Below, piece after piece: positions 9,331 through 21,040 of a stretch of 64,000 bases of DNA (positions are counted from its first letter, which is position 1; the number at the start of each line of letters is the position of its first letter). The notes beneath the pieces are model-generated. The model was not told the origin of the DNA. It searched no databases and saw only the letters and a program-made list of their open reading frames with translations. The translations under genes and the position numbers were made by a program. Origin of the DNA: Diphasiastrum complanatum (taxonomy: Eukaryota; Streptophyta; Lycopodiopsida; Lycopodiales; Lycopodiaceae). The stretch spans positions 29,623,975 through 29,687,974 of the forward strand of contig CM055101.1 in the NCBI GenBank assembly GCA_029204225.1, written 5' to 3'.

Positions 9331-10480
9331 GAATTTTGGAAGTTTCGTCTGTTGCAAAGGCAAGAGAGATTTAAAAATTACACATTGCAGATCAGAATGG
9401 TTATTCATGTGAAGTTCTATTGGAGGAAAAAGGGATTGCAATTACAAGAAAAAAAAAGCAATATCGATGCCCAACAAATAAAGAAGTTCAATATGCAGAG
9501 CATTTTGGAACATTGAAAGGAACCATGGTCAATTTGTACGAGTGACAAGTTATAAAAAATATTTTCTCAAGGAGAGTTGTTTGAACTTGAGGTGGTTGTC
9601 AAGGCCAACAAAATTGCCCCAATAAAAGTTGGGTTTGGACATTGGAAAGCCCGTATTACACCATTATTTTCCATGCAACATGATAATCACCTCATGCTTT
9701 TTTTTTGGTGTTGAGTACTACCAACATGAAATCATAATTGCGGATGGTCATGAAAGCTTACGGATCGATCGCATCACAGGAATGAGTGTCCTGTATAGGA
9801 ATTCTTTTTTTTTTTTAATTGGAACTATATAAGACCAATTACATTGTTGTTACATAAGTTTATTCCTTTGGCACAAGGATCAAAACTGATTGCATACAAA
9901 ACAAAGGATGCTGAAGTTAGAAAGAGACTATTGGAACTGAGATTTATGGGTTGCGTGCCACCATGGTTAGAGGAGAGTGACATAGTGTTAGTGCAGTGTG
10001 GTACGAATGTAGCTGAGAGCTTTGACTTTCGACATGTTGTACTGAAAGAGGTGGATATTGAGAGTAGGCTGCTATGAGTAGCTTGGCTAGAGACCAGTCA
10101 AAGGCATAGAAGTAGATGGAAAGTAGAAGTTGAAGAAGATGCATGGAGGCCTTGGGAGTGTTATGTTGATATTTTATCTAACTGGGTTGTTGTTGGTGAA
10201 TGAAGGGTGGAGGAGAATGGAAAAATAATACGATTGCCAACTATGTGGCATTCGTATACTTAGAAGAAATGAGATGCGATATATAACTTGTAATCATTTT
10301 ATTTTCTTGACATAATTGAAGTGTTAGTTGTCATGATTCTCATTGTGTGCATGATTATGAGTTAAAAGATTTTTTTGCAAGCAATGATTGTTTTTAATAT
10401 TTATTGTAATTTTTGCTATTGTAGATACAATTAATAATCTCTTTTTTTTTTATTGATATCATATACAACAGTTTTATTTG
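9331..10480 (+). pseudogene. Unrecognised decayed coding sequence downstream of the transposase
   Basis: Short plus-strand frames (9629-9832 with HHYFPCNMIITSCFFFGVEY, and 9844-10077) carry ordinary-looking protein sequence but no domain I recognise. They continue in the same direction as the transposase fragment, so they may be further parts of that transposon. No splice structure could be settled. Confidence 0.3.
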
Positions 10481-11440
10481 AGACACATGGGTCACATAAG
10501 CAATGATGATTTACGTAGACTTTTTGAGATCATCACGAAGTCCATAGATTTGCGGCCTTTGCTATCTCAATTAAATGGTGCACCACATAATAAAAATCTA
10601 GATCTTGAGGTCTCACCAAGAAATGTTGAAGAAAACACAAATATGGTAGGAAGGCTTTCACAAAGCATTTCACATTGTGAGGACGTTAGCAATGGCATGG
10701 TGGACACCCCACCTACAATGAAATATTTCGAGTGCCAAAGAAGGTAGATCGAGAAGACAAGAAGTTTCATGGGAGAGAACTTCCAGCAAAGTATTTTCCT
10801 ACTCAACATGTCATGTTTCGATCAAACCATCATGTGCACTTAACAAAGTGGATATAGCTCATGACCTCCGACATAGGCAACATGAGCAACAAAAATTATG
10901 AGATGTCATTAAGGCAAACGTTCAAGAAATCTAGCCATTACATTTTCCAGGTGCAAGTTATATTTGGAAAGAAGAGTACACCCACAGTTGGGCACTAGTG
11001 TCGCTACAGTCATGAAGAAAGTATGCAAAAAAAAAAAGAACAACGATGTGGCTGAAATCGAGAATGCAACATGCGTGCCAACGAAAGTGAGAAAAATCAA
11101 AAAAATATTCAAAAACATGGCAATTAGTGTTCAGATAAAATTATATAATCATCAAATTTATTCATTGATTTATTAGCTTTACATTTTCTTGTTGAAATGC
11201 AAATATCAATTACAGGACAATGGCGATGTGAACACATCCCACACTGTAAGCAAGGACGCTACACACGAGAATCTGGTATACTCAAATTTTGTTTTGTGAA
11301 GGTTATTCTCTTTCATATTTTTATCCAAATAAAGGTTGCATAGGTGAACGATATTGATATGGACAGAAACCATGCATCATGTTTAGAGTTCACCAATGAG
11401 GACGAGGTTTGACCTTTCGTAACATTTTCTAACATGTGTG
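10481..11440 (+). other. Unassigned transposon-like stretch
   Basis: Contains small plus-strand frames (10478-10747, 10964-11176) with no recognisable motifs, separated by AT-rich runs. Phrases such as KKVDREDKKFHGRELPAKYF near 10738-10800 look protein-like in another frame. I cannot assign a gene. It is probably the 3' portion of the preceding transposon. Confidence 0.25.
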
Positions 11441-11950
11441 AAGTATCTCTACGTGTACTTCATTTTCGACACTTTCTTTAATGAAAGTTGCAATTTGGAG
11501 TCATGCAATAACTTTTTTCTTTCATATGGATCCAAAAGCTCATAGTTCTACCACTTACTCAAATCAATAGAAACATCATATTCTTGATGAGATTTTTGGT
11601 GCTAATCCTCAGAAAATCTACCAAGATTGAGTGTCATTAATTAGATTTGACTTTGGTTCATGAGATCTAATTAATCTAGGCTGAAATCAAGGCCTTTAAA
11701 AGTGATTTACAGGTCTTGAAAGTACATCAAGAAGTGTGAGGGAGATTGAGTCATTTTGTTGTCCAAAAAAAGCCAAGATTGGCTTGATTTGCTTGTAAGT
11801 AGATTGCAACTCATCTAATCTTCATTCCAACTTTGTGAGGGAGCGCTAGAACTGAGATTATAAGTTCATTTGTTGGATTATAAATCTAATTTGAGTGAAT
11901 CACTACAAGAGAGACTTTTGTGAGTTTCTAGAATTAAACAAATCAATTTA
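11441..11950 (+). other. Leader region of copia family C
   Basis: Non-coding sequence upstream of the gag at 11951. It recurs inverted at about 26077-26560 ('gatgagatttttggtgctaa', 'gtgagggagattgagtca'), also directly upstream of a family C gag. This identifies it as the shared element leader, possibly with part of the LTR. No clean LTR end or primer-binding site was found. Confidence 0.5.
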
Positions 11951-12620
11951 TTGTTTGTAGAATTCACTTGTAAGATGGGATCTATTGGAGCTTACATTCT
12001 AGAAGCTAGTGAGAGATTGAACTCTACAAATTATGTCATTTGGAAGGTTAGGTCTTGGAGCACAAGACCGAACCTTTATGAATTCTTGATTGAAGATGAA
12101 GATGAACCTCTTGAAGCACAAGAGTTAGTTAGATACAAGAAAAGCTCTAGACTAGAACTTAATTGTGTAAAGATGAATGTAAATAATGATCTTTTGAGAG
12201 AAGCATCATCTTGTACTAGTGCTAAAGAGGCTTGGGGTTCTCTGAAATCCATATATGAATCAAGCAACACTGCTAGAGTCCTCATGCTTAGAAACCAAAC
12301 CTTGCAAAGCATGAGAAGAAGTGAGGAGAGTTCACAAGACTATGTGCTCAGAATCAAGTCTCTTATTAGGGAGTTAGCTTCCATTGGGGAGAAGATTAAT
12401 GATGGAGAGCTTGTTCAAATAATCCTTAATGTTCTAGGAGATGATAACACAAACTTGGTCCAAAGTTTTACAATCTAAGACACCTTTCCAACTATAGAAA
12501 AGCTTCATAGTGTATTAGTGGTTGAAGAGTGTAAGATGATCCACACCAAAGCAAGATTTAACTCATTGTCTTTGCAGGATGGTGATGAGAAATCCAATTT
12601 CTCATTCAAGGGAAAAAAGT
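11951..12620 (+). pseudogene. Copia family C gag, truncated
   Basis: The frame starts at MGSIGAYILEASERLNSTNY (Met at 11974) and continues with VIWKVRSWSTRPNLYEF, LELNCVKMNVNNDL and SIYESSNTARVLMLRN, the UBN2-type gag of plant copia elements. A stop (TAA) at 12476 follows LVQSFTI. The same frame then continues as DTFPTIEKLHSVLVVEECKM to about 12620, where unrelated sequence begins. The zinc knuckle, protease and pol are absent here. An inverted relative lies at 25810-26076. Confidence 0.8.
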
Positions 12621-13700
12621 GTTAGGGGGTTGTTTTATCTCCCTTACACACCTTGTTCTAACTATGACAATGGAACCCCCTAAATTACTGTGATTCTCTT
12701 CTACACTTAATTGCCATTGAATTGATTGTACTATTGATACCACATATCCAATCCTAATACAACCTTCAGAGTGTACTATTGAACTATTGAACCCAATTGC
12801 ACTCCACATATCTCCTACTACCTTGCCACAACTTAACAAAGAGGAATTATTATAAACTACTATCCATACAATGATTAAAATAATATTCATGCAAAGAATT
12901 AAACTACTATGCCAAATCCACATATTATGTAACATTCCAACATCAGTTACAAGAATCCTTGCTAATGCATAAAACCATTTATTCAATTGCATTCCATGAT
13001 ACAGTGCCAAATGCATAAGGTTACAGACTGGACGACAACCAGAGTCAACATTGCTATTGCTTAAGAGGTCTTAGGCAAGGAAATCACTTCTTGCTAGCTA
13101 CAGTACAATATAGAATCTGAATCACTGAACATTTAAAACGCTTGGCTCTCACCCTTCGTTTTTTTAACATACAAGTGGCCCAACAATGTAAAATCCAAAA
13201 GACTCTAAACCAACTCCAAATGTCCTATTTGTACAACTGTGAGAATACCGCAATCCAATATCACAATCCTTCATAATGACTACAAGGGGTCGGTTCAACT
13301 TCTCACAAAGATTGCATGGAAACCACAATTGATGACCTTGCGGTCACTTACAGGCTTTTCTACTTCTTTCTGAATATGACTAAATGTCAATTAACCTAAC
13401 AATTTAACAACATCAATTACTCTAAAAGCGACTTGTCCTAACCTATTTATCTAACCATGTGAATGCATTTCCATCGTACAATAAAACCACACATACATAA
13501 GTAATTAGCCTTTCTTACATTTGGATTTAACTCATATTTACAATGTGTATTCCAATAGGCACAATAGGTCTAGCACATATCCCCTGGCGGAAAAGAACGA
13601 ATTCCACCAAGTTCATTTGTTAGTCTTCTTTTGTCGCTTCATCTTCTTGATGTCCTTGCTATCGTGTTCACTCTCGCTTTCACTAGATGTATTCATTTCT
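12621..13700. other. No gene recognised; possible LTR or 3' flank
   Basis: It starts TGTTAGGGGGTTG exactly where the family C gag breaks off, so it could be an LTR or the 3' region of the minus-strand element that follows. The minus-strand frame 13016-12606 has unnatural composition and is not supported as a gene. No repeats or splice signals were seen. Confidence 0.3.
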
Positions 13701-16316
13701 GAACAATGAGTCACAAATTCACCTCTGCTCTATGAATCGATCACAATCGGTTTGTATCTCATCGTCGGAGCTGGTGATGGCCAATCCCTGGGTTTTGGTA
13801 GGGGGGTGGCCAATCCATACCGCAATGGCTTGACTAAAAGATTCTGATTGTCATCTATGATGCCTGATACCGATCGTGATGTTTGTTGTGTTAGCATCAT
13901 TTTGTTCAGCCATTTAGTGGTGAGAGGCGTGTAAGTTTTCTTCAAAAATAGCTCCTGTGTCTACTTCAACGCAATCGCTATAAAATTGCGAAACTCTAAG
14001 GTCTCATACATTACAGTTCGTTCAGTTCCCTTGCTGTCCTTTATTTTTTTGAGCAGCCTTCAATTTGCTGTACTCATTGCTAAAAATCCTCCTCCCAATG
14101 AAAATATATCCTCCATAATAGTGGATATAAATCATCCACATATTGTGCTATCGCTGCGTATAAAGCGTCAAAATCCTGGCATGCCCCGACTAGCCAAGGT
14201 TGGAACTTACTCTGTCGTTGAATCATACTGTAATGGACATTGTTATGTAGCTTGAAACCTCGCTCATTTTCATACACATACTCCGCCGCAATCAGCATAG
14301 AACTACCTATTAGGATTTCAATTCCGTCAAGATTGTTCACCTTCAATTTGCCCTATAAAAATGCCCATGACAACACTGCTTGTGCCTTCAAATCAGATGC
14401 CAGCCAAAAGTCATACAATTCGCCCAAGTGCCATGGCTCTTCCCATTCCTCATTGGTTATGTCCCTTAGCCCTGGTAAGAACACATAATCAATGTTCCAA
14501 GCATGCTCTATGTTGCGTAGGAATATCCATGGTCACAAAACGTTGTACAAATTTTTTATCTCCCTGCCCAACATTGTTTTAGATCACTTTGCTCATGATT
14601 TACATGGCAGCGCAACCAAAGATTGGTCTTCCATAACTTGGCTATCGTGTTGTTGACCCGTAGGCATTAGCAGAAACTCCTGTCGACTGTTTAATTGAAC
14701 TTTCAATCTCACCATTTCCGCTCACAGCTATTTGACTTCTTCTTGCAACTTCTGATGTTGGGCCTCCTCATCTTGCAGCGTACTCTGCAAATCAAACAAT
14801 TAATGTTTTAAATTTTTATTGTCAAGCATGACTTGCTGCAGGTTTGTTTGTGCTTGAACTGCTTACGGATGTGCTATCCATCCCATACACTGTCCTAATG
14901 CTTTTTTAGACCCCTCTTGACTAATTTGTGGTGGGCTACAAACCGTCTGCTCAGAGTGTTGTCTGGCTTGAAGCTCTATATTTAAACGTGCAACTTCAAC
15001 AATGTATCCTTTCACCTCCTCATTTAACTTCACACATACAGCCTCGTTGGCTTGCAGCTTCCCTTGTAAGTTGGATGTTTGTTGCCACAACTGTTGTACA
15101 TCCGCCATCAGCTGTTGCAGGCTAGCCTACGTAGTTATGGCCTCCTGATGGCATAACCAATCTCTGCATTGGTGAGCGATGAACTCCTTCTCCAACTGTA
15201 GTTTTTCTTCTTGTAATAGTCCTGCTCTTCGATGAACTGCTCCAATTTCTCTGTGACTCGGGTGTGCAAGATCTTTGTTGTCCAGTTCTTCAAGCTTGCA
15301 TCTATAGCAGTCCTCAAGAATTTCCAGTTTTGCTCCTCGTCTCGATATGAACCGTGTGTAGCTACCATATTGTCCTTCTGGACCTTATCATTTTGCATCT
15401 GTAGGGTATTGTCCACTGCCTGATCAACATTAATGTACAGCCCATCAACATATTGCACTGCCGGCATGAAGTTCGGATCTCCTGTTGCTTCGTCAGTCTG
15501 CGTAGCCCCTAGTGTTGTTGAGGAATGTAGGAGTCCTACTGAACCTCTGCCTCATACCCTTGTGGTTTTGGTAATGAGACAATACTACTGATTGTCGTTG
15601 CTGGCATAAAACTAGTTTGCAACGAACCCACCTCTTGATTAGACCATACTCCAAATGCCTCACATATCCTTGTGAAATGTGCTCCCCATTCACTGTACTT
15701 CCTAACACCATCCAAGCACTTCTTGAACTGCTTATATGCAATTGTGCCCCAAGGGATTGGTGTCCCCTTCAAAGCGGCTTGGATCAATGCAAACTTTTTC
15801 ACCGATATGTATTGATTGGTGTGTCATGCAAAGATTATCTGGTTGTACCATCTCCCCAAAGCACCTAAGGACGTTGGTTGACAGAGGCTCAGCTTGTACC
15901 CTTGTTCTTTATTGAAGGCGTCTGCATAAAAGAACTTCACCATGTGCACTAGAGGTATGTTCATCATTTCACCATCCATAGGCAATCCGATGGTGTCTGC
16001 AAACATCTACTCTGTGATTGAAATATTGACATTGTGCACTTGTGTGAACCCTTCCTCCATTGATTCCTTCTTGATAATGGTCAAAAATTCTATAGCCACT
16101 TCCTCTATGATCTTATTCGGATTGAACTATTGCAGATGATCTAATCGCAATTGTTTCAAATAGTTGGTGATCACCGCACCCTTGACCTCCATGCATTTAA
16201 TAAACGTAGAGCCTTTGCTGATTGTTGCCGTCATTGCGATGAGTGTTAACTTCAAATCGTCGCAGCTCAACGTGCAAAAGCTCTTGTGCAAAAGATGATT
16301 CTGAATTGGTTAATCC
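13701..16316 (-). pseudogene. Large unrecognised gene, broken by stops and frameshifts (probably TE-encoded)
   Basis: Minus-strand frames chain into one long product. The first part reads DDLKLTLIAMTATISKGSTF, MFADTIGLPMDGEMMNIPLV and FALIQAALKGTPIPWGTIAY. A middle part (15467-15135) reads MPAVQYVDGLYINVDQAVDN. Then comes a Gln/Glu/Leu-rich coiled coil (15108-14600: QQLWQQTSNLQGKLQANEAV, NLQQVMLDNKNL), and a later part (14346-14080) reads GIEILIGSSMLIAAEYVYEN. I recognise no domain. Nearly every in-frame stop in the first half can be explained as C-to-T at a CAA, CAG or CGA codon. The composition suggests an old methylated repeat gene, but a host gene cannot be excluded. Confidence 0.45.
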
Positions 16317-16519
16317 ATGGTTTTAAGTTACGCCTCTACTCTCATTTGCTAACTGATTTTATGGACACTTATCAAAAATGGACACGTATCAATTGCTACA
16401 GTCCCATCAAATTTTTTTCCGTACGAAGGAAGTGTTTAAATGCAACTTTTAGTGGTATTAACACCGCCGAAAATTGGCCTATCATATCTATCCTAGCTAT
16501 GATCTGTTAGTGTACTTAA
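16317..16519. other. Spacer with no recognised feature
   Basis: Between the first codons of the decayed minus-strand gene and the LTR-like block. No primer-binding site is visible. Confidence 0.3.
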
Positions 16520-17221
16520 TGTAGTGCCATGCTTCGTACCTGCAAAAAAGGTAACATTGGAACCAGAACGACATGCATCAAAAAACCATATTAAGAACTG
16601 CAATAACCCAAACATGAGAATTTCAACATGAATCCGTAATAACCCGCATCGTAGAAGCCGTAGTATAGGATGTACTCATGGAAACCGTAATATAAAATTG
16701 GAACTTATCAATTTAATGAAATAACCAAAAGCTCTGAAATATTCTCTCAAATCGTAACAACCCAAGAACCGTAACATGAAACTGCAACCCGCCACAATTG
16801 TAAAACCGTGAAACTCACAACACGAAATTATCACGTCCGTAATACAAAATCGTAGTAACGATTGCATCATAGGACCGCAATCGCAACGAGAACTCATAAA
16901 CTTGCAACTAAAAATTGTAACGGCCAGAATATGAACCATAATCCAAGTATCTCTTTTCTCGAAATATACCGCAAAAATCAGACGGCCGTCACCATCATAT
17001 CTGCTCCAAACTGAAGGAACCGTAACCATCGCGCATGAATTGCGATTATATTACGAACTATAAGTTGCGATTATAAGTGCGCTTTGCGGTGTTATGATGA
17101 CACTGTTAATATAATTGCTAAAGTATCATGAAATCGGGTATACATAGCATTTTCCAAGTACCCTTTATAAAAGTTATCATACAATCCTACCCAAAATCAC
17201 TTGACCGAAGTGTTTGTAACA
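16520..17221 (-). mobile_element. LTR-like block with degenerate internal repeats
   Basis: On the minus strand it starts TGTTACAAACACTTCGG at 17221, immediately after the purine tract GGGGGAGGA (plus-strand 17222-17230), which is the usual arrangement of polypurine tract and 3' LTR. A TATAAAGGG box follows near 17163-17170. The rest (about 16540-17070) is a quasi-repeat of 'ccgtaa' and 'aacatgaaa' phrases. The end of the LTR was not located. It may belong to the unrecognised gene to its left (as 5' LTR) or to a lost element on its right. Confidence 0.45.
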
Positions 17222-17230
17222 TCCTCCCCC
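17222..17230 (-). other. Polypurine tract
   Basis: GGGGGAGGA on the minus strand directly precedes a TGTTAC LTR start, the canonical plus-strand priming site of LTR retroelements. Confidence 0.5.
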
Positions 17231-17540
17231 AATAGAACTAGTATGAACATTATTTTGTATCATGTCCACATGTAATGGTATTTAGCGTGTTTCCGTACTT
17301 CCTAGACAATTAATTCATATAATTGTGAATGATTCCTCATTTTATAAACCAGTTCAAATTTATATATGCCTACACATGCCACAATAAATCAAATATACAC
17401 AATTTTCACATATCACTATAACAGAAACTAATGTACAAAATTTCCCATAGCCCAGTACTTATTAATTACTTCACAATTTGCTCTTCCATCTGCTTATTAC
17501 AGTCAGCAGCCCATGCATGACAAGTATGCCATTTCCTATC
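17231..17540. other. AT-rich stretch with no recognised feature
   Basis: No open frame, repeat or signal beyond generic AT-rich sequence was seen. Confidence 0.4.
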
Positions 17541-18278
17541 TGATTAGTTGCAAGTTATTTATAAATCCAAGCATCCTAATCCCAAGTGCTTTAAGCAACA
17601 AAGAGAGGCAACAAAATCAATGGTTAATCTTTTAGGCCAATCTCACCTTGGATCGGGAGGCAAGGTTAATATGCATGCCCAATTTGTAAGCAATTCTCTT
17701 TTAGCTAATTGTATTTGATATGTTTTTTGTTTATCAATAATTTTTTTGCTTTTTTCTAGTCGTTTGATTTGTGTTGATGTAGGTTGAAGATTATAGGCGC
17801 AAATATCCAAATGCCGAGTACAATATTGGATATCGCCAAGGCTATAGTGCCTTGGTTGGTTGCATTCTTTGCTTTGAGAATTTGGCAATCCTGGATCTCG
17901 GGGTTATTGCGTTTGCAATACTTGCAAAACCTCTTCTTCTTCGACAAATGTGGATTCGATGATTGTTCTTGACTTTGAGTTTGTTTCTGATTCGATGTAG
18001 ACTGCTTGGCATCCAAGAATAAATTTTTGATACATAATTTGTATTTCTCATATTTTTGATACATAACTTTCATTTCATTTCATTTTTATGATATGTGTTT
18101 GGCTAATAATCATTAATTTATTTTGTGAATGTGTATGTAGAGGGCATCTGCTTCCTTTGTGGAAGAAAGTACGGGAGGAAACGAAGGAGAAGAAGAGAAT
18201 GAAGATGAAGGGGGTGAAGGACAAGATTTGACTTCGGACGATGATGAGGGAGAAGAGAGGGAAGACTTAGAAGCCTAA
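17541..18278 (+). pseudogene. ORF1-like accessory gene of a CACTA-type transposon (copy 1, disrupted)
   Basis: The plus-strand exon ending at 17685 reads MVNLLGQSHLGSGGKVNMHA before a GTAAGC donor. It pairs with LRHGQSHLGSGGRGNLEA in the copy at 35.5 kb. A second exon starts after TGATGTAG at 17783 (VEDYRRKYPNAEYNIGYRQG) but is cut near 17850 by an antisense copia gag fragment. The last exon (18141-18278) is acidic (EEESTGG-like start, then DDDEGEEREDLEA and stop), like the acidic last exon of the other copy. This type of small accessory protein with a GS-rich motif resembles plant En/Spm 'Ptta' proteins. That resemblance is by eye only. Confidence 0.5.
17842..18073 (-). pseudogene. Copia gag zinc-knuckle fragment inserted antisense
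   Basis: The minus-strand frame reads TSNQKQTQSQEQSSNPHLSK followed by KKRFCKYCKRNNPEIQDCQI, a gag tail with a knuckle-like CxxC...C in which the usual His is missing. Related pieces lie at 20757-21040 (+) and 21180-21490 (-). Its left end falls inside an exon of the ORF1-like gene, so it interrupts that gene. Confidence 0.6.
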
Positions 18279-18379
18279 GACTACTTCTTAGATTTGATGT
18301 ATTTTTATTATTTGCAAAAGTAGAAAAAAGGGTATTAGCATCAAAGCCCTTTTCAAAAATTAGATGCGAATATGTACAC

Positions 18380-19909
18380 TTTTTTGGATTACAAATATCA
18401 TAAATCTCAAACTTGAAAATGAAACCCTATTATTTTTGGTAAAGAAAATCTTTTATTGTCCAATAGAAAATGATGAAATTTGCAAAGAGCAAAAATTACG
18501 CTTAACGCTTCCCTGTCTATTGTAGAATACTTTTTCTTTGTAGGTGTCAGCAATTTGCTTGCATAATACACAAGATGATCATAACTCTTCTCCTCTTCTG
18601 GTTGCCCAAAACACAACCTACAGCTACCTAGGATGCATTTGTATGAACATAAAAGGGTTTACTCCAGTTTGGAGGTCACAATATTGGTGCATTTTTCAAC
18701 GACATCAATCAAATCCTGGAACACCTTATACCGGTTAATAGTTACCCTATAGACGGCTCGCTTCTTGAGGACCTCATACAAAATATGAGTCCTATCTGCA
18801 TATGCATAAATATACCATCGATGATAGCCCGTCATTCCTAAGATTATTTGCACTTCTTTTGGGCTCTTTTAAAAATGCATGTTCTTAATGACTTCAATCT
18901 TAGCCGGATCAATGAACAATCCGTCTTTGGAAATGAATTGTCCTAATAAAACTCTTCTCTACACACAAAAAGTACACTTTTCTAGATTAAGACTGATTTT
19001 AAGTTCATAACATCTTTGGAAACACTTTTCCAAATAATCCAAATGATCATCATCATCCCCATATAGACAAAAATCGTTCAAGACAATTTTCATAAATCTG
19101 TCTAAGTAATCATAAAATGCCTTTGTCATCACTATTTGAAAAGGCTGTTAGTGAATTCTATAAACCCCACACTCACTGATTTTTCAATTGCAGCTCTAAT
19201 CCTATCCACATGTTTTGGATTCATCTGATGTCTCTGTTGCCGAACCGGTCTAGCATCAATTGTATTCTAGTAGACCTCTTCTGCTACGCCTCATAATTCA
19301 TCATAAGACCAGGCAAAGACAACCTTATAGTTTTTCAACAACTCTGTGGCTGTCATAATAAAATCAAGATCATGTTCTACCCCAATGAATATATTCTTTG
19401 GATCATCATCTATCACCAAATTAATTCGTATAATTTTTTTCCTAGCTACCTATGTTGGACTCAATCGGGCAGGTTCCTCCTTTAAAGTCCTGGATTTCTC
19501 AATGATTTCAGAAAATTATTTGGCCACTGTGCTCGTATGTCCTCCGTTGTATCTTCATCTTTCACCTGGTCCGCTTCGGATGAAAGAGAATCCACTACTT
19601 CAGCAGCAAATAGGTTAACCACCATAGATAAATGCACTTCCCCAACTGGTATATAATCAAAGAAAAAACTTGTCAAGTTCAAATCTTCCTCTAATACTTC
19701 AGACATTGGCTGGAAGACCAGTTCCTCAACAGTTTCAACGCCAACTGGCAGCACCGCAGAAGCAATCCTCCCTGATGCGTTTGCAGTTGAATCTTCCTTC
19801 CTTCCACAGGAATAGTAATAATTCTTGTCGCCCAATCATGTACACCTTTTGTAGCCCGTAACCAAGGTCTTTCAACAAAAATAAGATATACATTTGCTCC
19901 TGCGGATAG
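18380..19909 (-). pseudogene. Ty3/gypsy pol fragment (copy G2): protease end, linker, RT, RNase H start
   Basis: In minus-strand order: protease tail (VERPWLRATKGVHDWATRII, about 19805-19908), the linker frame 19835-19482, the RT start (KVVFAWSYDEL, RQQRHQMNPKHVDRIRAAIE), the shared RT core deletion, YDYLDKFMKIVL, the connection domain (LGMTGYHRWYIYAYADRTHI, 18853-18659) and RNase H (MCFGQPEEEKSYDHLVYYAS, KYSTIDREALSVIF, 18616-18407). Many stops and frameshifts interrupt it. The sequence extends further upstream than G1 and G3, which switch to LTR-B' at the linker. Integrase is absent here. Confidence 0.8.
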
Positions 19910-20756
19910 TGTTAGAATATTCTCCTACTAATCGACTAATCGACATTTTAATCTTCGTCCAACTTTTATCCAGGCCTGCAGATTTTTTCGTGTTTTTACA
20001 CAGATATAACTACTCGGATATGGCTCATAGTGTCAGCATGTTTGGAATTTTTTCAGAGTTCGGGTATTTCGCAAAATGCCAGATGACTCAAATGTTAAGG
20101 AAATGACGTTGGCCAAGACCTTCACATTTTTTGCATCACAGTTTACGTTCATTTCTCCAAAGTTACACTTTACGTTTAAATCTGCATACAGACTGTTTAC
20201 GACCAAAGCCACCGACTTGCATTAATTCATCGAGCAAGTAGTTTATGAGAAGTCCTAACTAGATGGATGCCAACACATCACAGCCAACTGGGGGATGCAT
20301 TTGATGACCTAATTGCTTAGTATAAATAGTTGTTCATATTCCTACATCTTATATATTGAAGCATAAAGATCAATCATCAAGTATTGAATAGTTAGCGTTT
20401 CTCTCTCAAGCTTTTAAACTTGAACACTCTTGAGCATTCTAGTTCAATTCTTTAGAGTTGATTAAGAGATTGCTATTGCACTCACTGCTTATTAGCATTG
20501 CACTTAATTTAGACTTTTCTTTAGTTGCTCAGAGATAGCTTAGAGTATGCAGCTTTGATCCACAACTTGTTTTACTCATTTACATCTGTTTCATTTTCAT
20601 ACTAAATCAATACTATCTTCTTATTGTGTTCAGTTTTGTCTGAAAATGTATGCATTTATGTAATTCTTTGCGACAGATTATTTGTCTGATAATTCAATGC
20701 TTAATTGTTTGGTTGCGTAATCACTATAGTAGTAATGATTGCAAAGTTAGTTAATT
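19910..20756 (+). mobile_element. LTR-like promoter region of a copia element
   Basis: It starts TGTTAGAATATTC exactly where the gypsy protease sequence ends. It carries TATAAATA at 20321-20328, followed by a transcribed-looking region. A copia gag fragment follows at 20757. No primer-binding site was found and the gag begins in mid-domain, so the element is deleted internally. The LTR end could not be fixed. Confidence 0.4.
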
Positions 20757-21040
20757 ATGACATTACTTTCAAGCCTACTCTCTACATATGAGAACTGGGT
20801 GATGATCATCACGACACACTCAAATTTAACTCTTACCAGAGTTATCACTATGTTGCTACAAGAAGATAATCGAAGAAGTCAAGACATTCCGTCTACCTCT
20901 TCGTCTCATGCTCTATATGTCAACAAGGGCTCAAAATGATAGAAGCATAAAAGCTCCAAGCAGTCTACATCGAATCAGAAACAAACTCAAAGTTAAGAAC
21001 AATCATCGAATTCACATTCGTCAAAGAAGATGTAGTATTT
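20757..21040 (+). pseudogene. Copia gag fragment (family D)
   Basis: The frame reads LLSSLLSTYENWVMIITTHS, TLTRVITMLLQEDNRRSQ and then, past a stop, STSNQKQTQS and EQSSNSHSSKKM. This is the back half of a copia gag before the zinc knuckle. It overlaps in content with the minus-strand fragments at 17842-18073 and 21180-21490, so three pieces of one family are scattered here in both orientations. Confidence 0.6.

Noticed and set aside
12606-13016. 136-codon minus-strand frame
   Set aside because: Cys/Ile/Trp-rich composition unlike real proteins and no homologous frame elsewhere in the window.
16676-17029. 117-codon minus-strand frame
   Set aside because: Composition reflects the degenerate 'ccgtaa' repeats in the LTR-like block; no motif.
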